This document shows, one piece after another, positions 62,533 to 64,000 of a stretch of 64,000 nt of DNA. Position numbers and translations under genes: made by a program. Every line of letters begins with the position of its first letter. Positions within the stretch are counted from its first letter, which is position 1. This DNA is from Aureimonas sp. SA4125 (GTDB taxonomy: Bacteria; Pseudomonadota; Alphaproteobacteria; Rhizobiales; Rhizobiaceae). Under the pieces are notes generated by a model. That model saw only the letters and a list, made by a program, of their open reading frames with translations. It had not been told where the DNA came from and made no database searches. The DNA lies in the NCBI RefSeq assembly GCF_019973775.1, contig NZ_AP025032.1, positions 248,001-312,000 on the forward strand. The letters run 5' to 3'.

Positions 62533-62621
62533 GAGAAGCTTTCCGATCAGCGGTGGGGTCGACGCCGTGATCTAGGCCGCCGGCGACCCTTGCCAAGGCC
62601 GCAGGCTGTCATGGGCAGAGG

Positions 62622-63920
62622 TCACGGCGCAATGCGGAATTTCGCCAGCAGCCGCAAGCCGACGATCGCGATCCAGGTTACCATCCAGACCGGATCGGCG
62701 CGTTTGAACAGGTAGCTCTCCAGAAACGAATTCAGAAGGCAGAAGGCGAGCACCATCAGGAAGAAATCCGCCAGGCGGCCGTTTTCGGGCGAGGGGCGGC
62801 AGTTCAGGTAATCCTTGAACGGCAGGATCACGAGGAGGAGGCTTGCCGGCAGCAGCGCGGGCCACCCGAGCGCGATGGCGATGTCGAGATAGCCCGAATG
62901 CGAGTTGACGATCCCGCGCGGGTCCCAGGACAGCTCGAACGGCACCTCGGCGGACGTGATGTGTTCGCTCAGCCAGAACGATTCAAAGCCCCAGCCGGTC
63001 CATTGCTGCGCCTGCATCTGGTCGAGGGCGAAGCGCCAGAGGTCCATGCGCCCGGTAAAGGTCGTTCCCGGCAGGATCGCCTGCAGGATGCCGTCGAGAA
63101 ACGGCGAGAGGACTGTTCCGATGGTCATCAGCGCCATCGAGACGATGGCGATGGACAGGATCAGGATCGGCAGCACCCGGCCGCCGAAGATGCGCGACCC
63201 GACGACGAGAAAGGCGACGATCGGCACCAGCGCGGCGGACGTCTTGGACCCGGTCGCATAGACGAAGACGCCGGCAAGGACGGCGATCAGCCAGCCCCAG
63301 CCGCGATCGCCGCTGCGGATGAGATAGACGCCGGCGAAGAACAGCGCCGCCATGATGGGGCCGGCGATGTTCTTGTGCGCGTAGATGCCGCGCCAGAGGC
63401 CCGCATGCTGCGGCTCGTCGCCGCCCGCCCCGTGGATGGCGACGTCCGGCAGCAGCACGACGCCGACATAGGACAGGCCGAGCACGGTCAGCGCGGCCAT
63501 GGTCAGGACCAGCCTGAAGGCGCGCTCGTTGGGCGGCAGGCACACGACGGCCGTCGCCGCGACCATGGCAAGGAGCGAGAAGGCGACGGCCCGGAGCGCG
63601 GCGTCCGGCGTCGCCGACTGGGTGACGGAAAAGACCATCCACCCCGCCATCACGAGCCAGGTCGGTCGCAACAGGGCAAAGACGACGCGCTGGTTCGAGA
63701 ACAGGGCGTGCGAGACTAGCGCCAGCAGGCCGAGGCCGCCGAAGCCGATCTGGTTGACGAGGTTGCCCGAGCTTGCCGTGCTGTCCGATTCGGCCACGAA
63801 GGGCGTGAAGGAAACGAGCAGCGCGACGAGGATCGCGGCCGCAATTCCTGACTGAACGGCTTGGACGGCCTGTTGCTGGGGCGACAGGTCAGTTCTGTTC
63901 GGGGCGGCGATACTGTTCAT
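62622..63920 (-). CDS. O-antigen ligase/polymerase family membrane protein (Wzy/ExoQ-like)
   Basis: A 432-residue protein with about ten to twelve membrane helices and the Wzy_C/O-antigen-ligase pattern: HAGLWRGIYAHKNIAGPIMA in the main periplasmic loop, TGSKTSAALVPIVAF, a large loop with TGWGFESFWLS, and IVNSHSGYLDIAIALG. This resembles ExoQ-type polymerases of exopolysaccharide more than LPS ligases, but the two cannot be separated by eye. Its start overlaps the end of the upstream gene by 32 bp. Confidence 0.85.
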   Translation of the reverse strand: MNSIAAPNRTDLSPQQQAVQAVQSGIAAAILVALLVSFTPFVAESDSTASSGNLVNQIGFGGLGLLALVSHALFSNQRVVFALLRPTWLVMAGWMVFSVTQSATPDAALRAVAFSLLAMVAATAVVCLPPNERAFRLVLTMAALTVLGLSYVGVVLLPDVAIHGAGGDEPQHAGLWRGIYAHKNIAGPIMAALFFAGVYLIRSGDRGWGWLIAVLAGVFVYATGSKTSAALVPIVAFLVVGSRIFGGRVLPILILSIAIVSMALMTIGTVLSPFLDGILQAILPGTTFTGRMDLWRFALDQMQAQQWTGWGFESFWLSEHITSAEVPFELSWDPRGIVNSHSGYLDIAIALGWPALLPASLLLVILPFKDYLNCRPSPENGRLADFFLMVLAFCLLNSFLESYLFKRADPVWMVTWIAIVGLRLLAKFRIAP

Positions 63921-64000
63921 TGACCTTGCCGAATTCCGCCATCAGGCGGCCGATCGCGACGTGGATGGGATAGAGGCCGATCACCGGAGAGCTCGTCCTC
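63889..64000 (-). CDS. C-terminal end of an unidentified gene (partial)
   Basis: The last 36 codons of a minus-strand gene enter the window: IGLYPIHVAIGRLMAEFGKV followed by NEQYRRPEQN and a TGA at 63889-63891. The frame overlaps the O-antigen-ligase-like start by 32 bp, so they are probably one polysaccharide operon. The fragment is too short to name. Confidence 0.6.
   Translation of the reverse strand, partial: RTSSPVIGLYPIHVAIGRLMAEFGKVNEQYRRPEQN

Overview
The window reads as chromosome of a GC-rich alphaproteobacterium of the order Hyphomicrobiales (Rhizobiales). The evidence is a rhizobial-type chemotaxis operon, the order DUF2948-hisD-UPF0262-LMW phosphatase, an rpmH-rnpA-yidC-engB block, and two TGA-N9-TCA sites of the kind bound by the rhizobial iron regulator RirA. 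The genus cannot be fixed from the sequence alone.

Layout. 1-8733 (minus strand): chemotaxis operon mcp-STAS-cheY-cheA-cheW-cheR-cheB-cheY-cheD, with cheD cut by the window edge. 9221-11134: recQ. 11247-16730: iron-uptake locus, a TonB-dependent siderophore receptor facing a siderophore-interacting reductase and an ABC exporter, each transcript preceded by an iron-box candidate. 16962-23019: housekeeping and stress genes (two small genes, one Rmf-like; PRC-barrel protein; 6-phosphogluconate dehydrogenase; aldose-1-epimerase relative; TVP38 membrane protein with a MerA-like flavoprotein).

23.1-49.6 kb is accessory and ends at a tRNA-Arg. It begins with two exported hydrolases. The centre is a long minus-strand tract (38663 to 25857): two tandem NtaA/DszA-type FMN monooxygenases, a flavin reductase, a ribB for flavin synthesis, an MsnO8-type luciferase-like monooxygenase, a second flavin reductase, a degenerate IS630-family element, a third NtaA-type monooxygenase, then a polar amino-acid ABC importer with two binding proteins. 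A LysR gene diverges from its head. The composition resembles the Bacillus subtilis ytmI/tcyJKLMN sulfur-amino-acid operon, and I infer uptake and oxidative cleavage of S- or N-substituted amino acids. A second module on the plus strand (44765-48854) has an aliphatic-sulfonate/nitrate/urea-type importer followed by a fourth NtaA-type monooxygenase with a TTG start. It diverges from a frameshifted TetR gene. MATE and EamA exporters and a lactonase-like metallo-hydrolase lie between the modules. An IS3 transposase remnant lies next to the tRNA.

49.6-64 kb returns to core genes: sensor kinase, rpmH, rnpA, yidC, an acetyltransferase, engB, a TetR-controlled emrAB-type efflux operon with a 25-bp palindromic operator, then the hisD block and an O-antigen-ligase-like gene overlapping a partial gene at the window end.

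The main points for a second look are the flavin-monooxygenase island with its own ribB, a 443-bp identical tract shared by two tandem monooxygenase genes (probable gene conversion), the paired iron boxes, and decay of regulatory and mobile genes in the island.
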